Shown: positions 62,044 to 64,000 of the stretch, one piece after another
Layout of the letters: every line of letters begins with the position of its first letter
How positions within the stretch are numbered: position 1 is the stretch's first letter
Origin: Microbacterium oxydans
Lineage (GTDB): Bacteria; Actinomycetota; Actinomycetes; Actinomycetales; Microbacteriaceae
Length of the DNA: 64,000 nt
Assembly: GCF_000956405.1 (NCBI RefSeq)
Contig: NZ_JYIV01000029.1
Coordinates: forward strand, 62,001-126,000
Direction of reading: 5' to 3'
Translations under genes and position numbers: made by a program
The notes under the pieces: model-generated
Databases searched by the model: none
What the model saw: only the letters and a program-made list of their open reading frames with translations
What the model was told of the DNA's origin: nothing

Positions 62044-62663
62044 GCGTGCTCTCGCTCCCCGACCGTTGTCTCTGTCCCGGCCGCGGCCCCTGCCACCGTG
62101 AGATCCCACGCGGCTTCCGTTCGCCGATACACGATCCGCGTGTGATCACGATCGGCCGCCCCTTGCCAGAACTCGACACGCGTCGGCACGAGCCTCCACA
62201 GAGCCCAATCCCCCGGCGCGATGCCTGCCCTGGCCACCGCAGACCGCCCCGCGAGATCGGCTGCGCTCTCGGATTCGCCGGCCTCCTGAACCCGTCCACG
62301 TACACGGACGGCTCGCACGAGCGGCTGCCACCAGAAGTTCAGCGCTCCGGCAGGGGCGCTCGCGAGCTGTGACCCTTTGCGAGACGAACGCGCACCGGCG
62401 AAGGCCCACCCTCGCTCATCGACGTTCTTGAGGATCAGCGTCCGAGCATCCGGTATGCCATCTCCGTCGACCGTCGCCAGGGTCGCCGCATGGGGTTCGG
62501 CGACTCCGACGGCAGCCGCATGTCGGATCCAGTCCAGGAAGAGCGGAACCGGGTCGACGGGGAGTTCAGAGAGGTCGATCGATGGCGCCACACCGGTGAG
62601 CGCGGGCTGTGCCCGGAGCCAGCTGCCGGTGTCGGACGAGAGCGATCTGAAGTCGGTCGGCAT
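62040..62663 (-). CDS. pdxH: Pyridoxamine 5'-phosphate oxidase family protein
   Basis: A 207-residue FMN flavoprotein that oxidizes pyridoxamine or pyridoxine phosphate to PLP. Features are HAATLATVDGDGIPDARTLI, LKNVDERGWAFAGARSSRKG, ALNFWWQPLVRAVRVRGRV and the C-terminal RVEFWQGAADRDHTRIVYRR, where standard PdxH has a stricter R-x-H-D-R end. The deviation and the short C terminus mean substrate specificity is not certain. It shares a 4-bp overlap with the broken cupin gene downstream. CATAGT lies 7 bases before ATG 62663. Confidence 0.85.
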   Translation of the reverse strand: MPTDFRSLSSDTGSWLRAQPALTGVAPSIDLSELPVDPVPLFLDWIRHAAAVGVAEPHAATLATVDGDGIPDARTLILKNVDERGWAFAGARSSRKGSQLASAPAGALNFWWQPLVRAVRVRGRVQEAGESESAADLAGRSAVARAGIAPGDWALWRLVPTRVEFWQGAADRDHTRIVYRRTEAAWDLTVAGAAAGTETTVGEREHA

Positions 62664-62688
62664 GTTCTCGACTATGCCATGCGCCCGA

Positions 62689-64000
62689 TCATTCGGCGTC
62701 GGAACGGTTACGACGACGCACGATCACCGCTCCGACCCCGGCGATGAGCAGAAGCAGTCCGAGCAACGCCGCTCCCCACGGGGCTTCTCCACCGGTGGCC
62801 GGCAGACTGCCGGTGGAGGGCGAGGACGGTGTCGGAGAAGGCGATGGCGGGCCGGACGCCCACACCGCATAGAGCACCAGGTCGTCGCTCAGACCGGAGA
62901 CCGTGAGGCGGTCGAAGGCTGGATCGGCCTCGACCGCGGTCGGCGATGTCGACCAGCCAAGGAAGGTGGTGCCGGTGCCGGCGAATCCGAGGTCTGACGC
63001 TCCGGGGTATGTGACGGACGCCCCTGGTGGTCCATCCCACTCGCTCTCCCCGCGTTCTCCGGCGTTCTCGTGGAAGGTGATCGTGAATCGAGGATCCGGA
63101 TCGGCGTACATCGCGACCAGTGTGAGGTCGGCGCCCGAGAATCGGATCGTGCGCTTGACCTGATACAACCCGTCTCGGGGAACGGGGCTCGTGATGATGC
63201 GGGCGACGGCCATGGAGGGCTTGCTCCACCCGACGAACACCTCGTCGCCGCGAGTCAGGGAGGAGCCGTCGGCGACGATGGCGCTCGAACCGGTGTCGTA
63301 CCTGTCCGGATCGACCGGCACAGTGCCACCAGTGTTCCCCGCCCCGTCGTAGGTGATCGTGAAGGGAGCCCCGATCGGCTGCTGCCAGCGGGCGTAGAGC
63401 ATGAGGTCTGATCCCACGGGGGTATCGAAATCGTACGGGACGAAGTAGCCGGTGTCCGTGCGCTCGTACCAGCCGACGAAGGTCTGGCCGTCCGGCTGCG
63501 GCGGCAACGGATCCGGTGCCGCGACCGTCGCCTGATCCTCGACCGTCTGGGTGAGGTCCGCCAGAGGCGCAGGGGATGACGGATGGTCGAAGAACTCGAC
63601 GGTGTGCGGGTCGGTCAACCACTTCGCATACAGCGCGAGGTTGCTCGCCGGCATCGTCGCGCCCTCGAAGGTGAACGGCACGTTGAAGGCCGAATCGGTG
63701 AACCAGCCGAGGAAGATGTCGCGCCCTCTGGTCGGGTCAGCGGGAGCTGTCGCCTCCAGCGGACTCTCGTACGGGATCGCGCTCACGGGCGGGATCGCGG
63801 TTCCTCCGCCCGTGACGAAGGTGAGGGCATAGGTGTTGCGGCTGTAGAACTGGTACCGATACGCGTCATTCGTGTTCCGGCTGTTGTTGAGTTGATAGAG
63901 GTGCCCCGAGGCCGCGTCCAGCTGGAAGTAGTTGCCGTGCGTGTTGACACCGGTCCCGTAGCCGACGAAGGAGGAGTATCCGTCGATCACGCCGGCGACC
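62689..64000 (-). CDS. LPXTG-anchored surface protein with InlB-type B-repeats (5' end outside window)
   Basis: The 3' 437 codons of a cell-wall protein. The C terminus is a sortase signal: LPATGGE, a hydrophobic helix (ALLGLLLLIAGVGAVIV) and RRRNR, preceded by a Ser/Pro/Thr spacer. Upstream are four InlB B-repeat (Flg_new) modules of about 70-80 residues, each ending in a G-W...LYAxW-type signature: FLGWFTDS..LYAKW, FVGWYERT..LYARW, FVGWSKPS..VAMY, FLGWSTSP..LYAVW. Before them the partial segment is rich in Tyr and Asn (HLYQLNNSRNTNDAYRYQFY). It is probably exposed on the surface, mediating adhesion or binding; the N-terminal functional part lies outside. Confidence 0.88.
   Translation of the reverse strand, partial: VAGVIDGYSSFVGYGTGVNTHGNYFQLDAASGHLYQLNNSRNTNDAYRYQFYSRNTYALTFVTGGGTAIPPVSAIPYESPLEATAPADPTRGRDIFLGWFTDSAFNVPFTFEGATMPASNLALYAKWLTDPHTVEFFDHPSSPAPLADLTQTVEDQATVAAPDPLPPQPDGQTFVGWYERTDTGYFVPYDFDTPVGSDLMLYARWQQPIGAPFTITYDGAGNTGGTVPVDPDRYDTGSSAIVADGSSLTRGDEVFVGWSKPSMAVARIITSPVPRDGLYQVKRTIRFSGADLTLVAMYADPDPRFTITFHENAGERGESEWDGPPGASVTYPGASDLGFAGTGTTFLGWSTSPTAVEADPAFDRLTVSGLSDDLVLYAVWASGPPSPSPTPSSPSTGSLPATGGEAPWGAALLGLLLLIAGVGAVIVRRRNRSDAE

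Overview
The window is GC-rich, densely packed bacterial chromosome. Gene content and synteny point to an actinobacterium of the family Microbacteriaceae, most likely Microbacterium or a close relative. Pointers are a parE-type topoisomerase gene beside sigA, the glnA / glnE / glnA2 cluster, the divergent glgA-glgC pair, the homodimeric aceE followed by a fasR-fabD-fabH-acpP-fabF cluster, and several actinobacterial DUF families (DUF7455, DUF4191, DUF3145, DUF3099). No prophage, integron, insertion sequence or CRISPR array is visible. No stretch over 300 bases lacks a gene; the longest gaps (about 100-200 bases) hold promoters and terminators.

Layout. 1-7.6 kb: the 3' part is missing from a topoisomerase IV subunit B gene; then a small DUF7455 protein, an unusual overlapping pair of alanine-racemase-like genes, a divergent ATP-grasp ligase, an F420-ligase-like gene and sigA. 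7.6-15.7 kb: PAC2 protein, leucyl aminopeptidase, lipoamide dehydrogenase, a double-lipoyl E2 acyltransferase, a single-pass membrane protein and a DUF4191 protein. 15.8-28.5 kb: a divergent RimK ligase / RimB-like protease pair, an RDD protein, then a nitrogen region (glnA behind a GlnR-type operator, glnE, glnA2), interrupted by DUF1254, AI-2E-type and lipid-kinase genes, and a polyphosphate glucokinase. 28.5-38.2 kb: the RNase P RNA, a Pol I-like polymerase, zinc-ribbon, YchJ, aldo/keto reductase, a regulator/SDR pair, lactate dehydrogenase and tRNA-Val. 38.3-46 kb: pyruvate dehydrogenase E1 followed by the fatty-acid synthase II genes, linking acetyl-CoA production to lipid synthesis. 46-54 kb: a YczE/MocR pair, DUF3145, a probable iron-regulated oxygenase-like gene, a GmrSD-like restriction enzyme, an S33 peptidase and L31. 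54-64 kb: an orphan ABC ATPase, glycogen synthesis genes, serB, hydrolase, fabG, a SURF1 operon, a broken cupin gene, pdxH and the end of an LPXTG surface protein.

The most unusual locus is 2588-4329. Two alanine-racemase paralogues overlap by 4 bp. One keeps the PLP-lysine barrel but has lost the catalytic tyrosine; the other keeps the tyrosine-bearing C-terminal domain but has lost most of the barrel and the lysine. This suggests a split, two-subunit racemase, possibly linked to the divergent ATP-grasp ligase.

A second theme is transcription: at least sixteen genes have a TANNNT -10 element 6-7 bases before the start codon, as expected for leaderless mRNAs.
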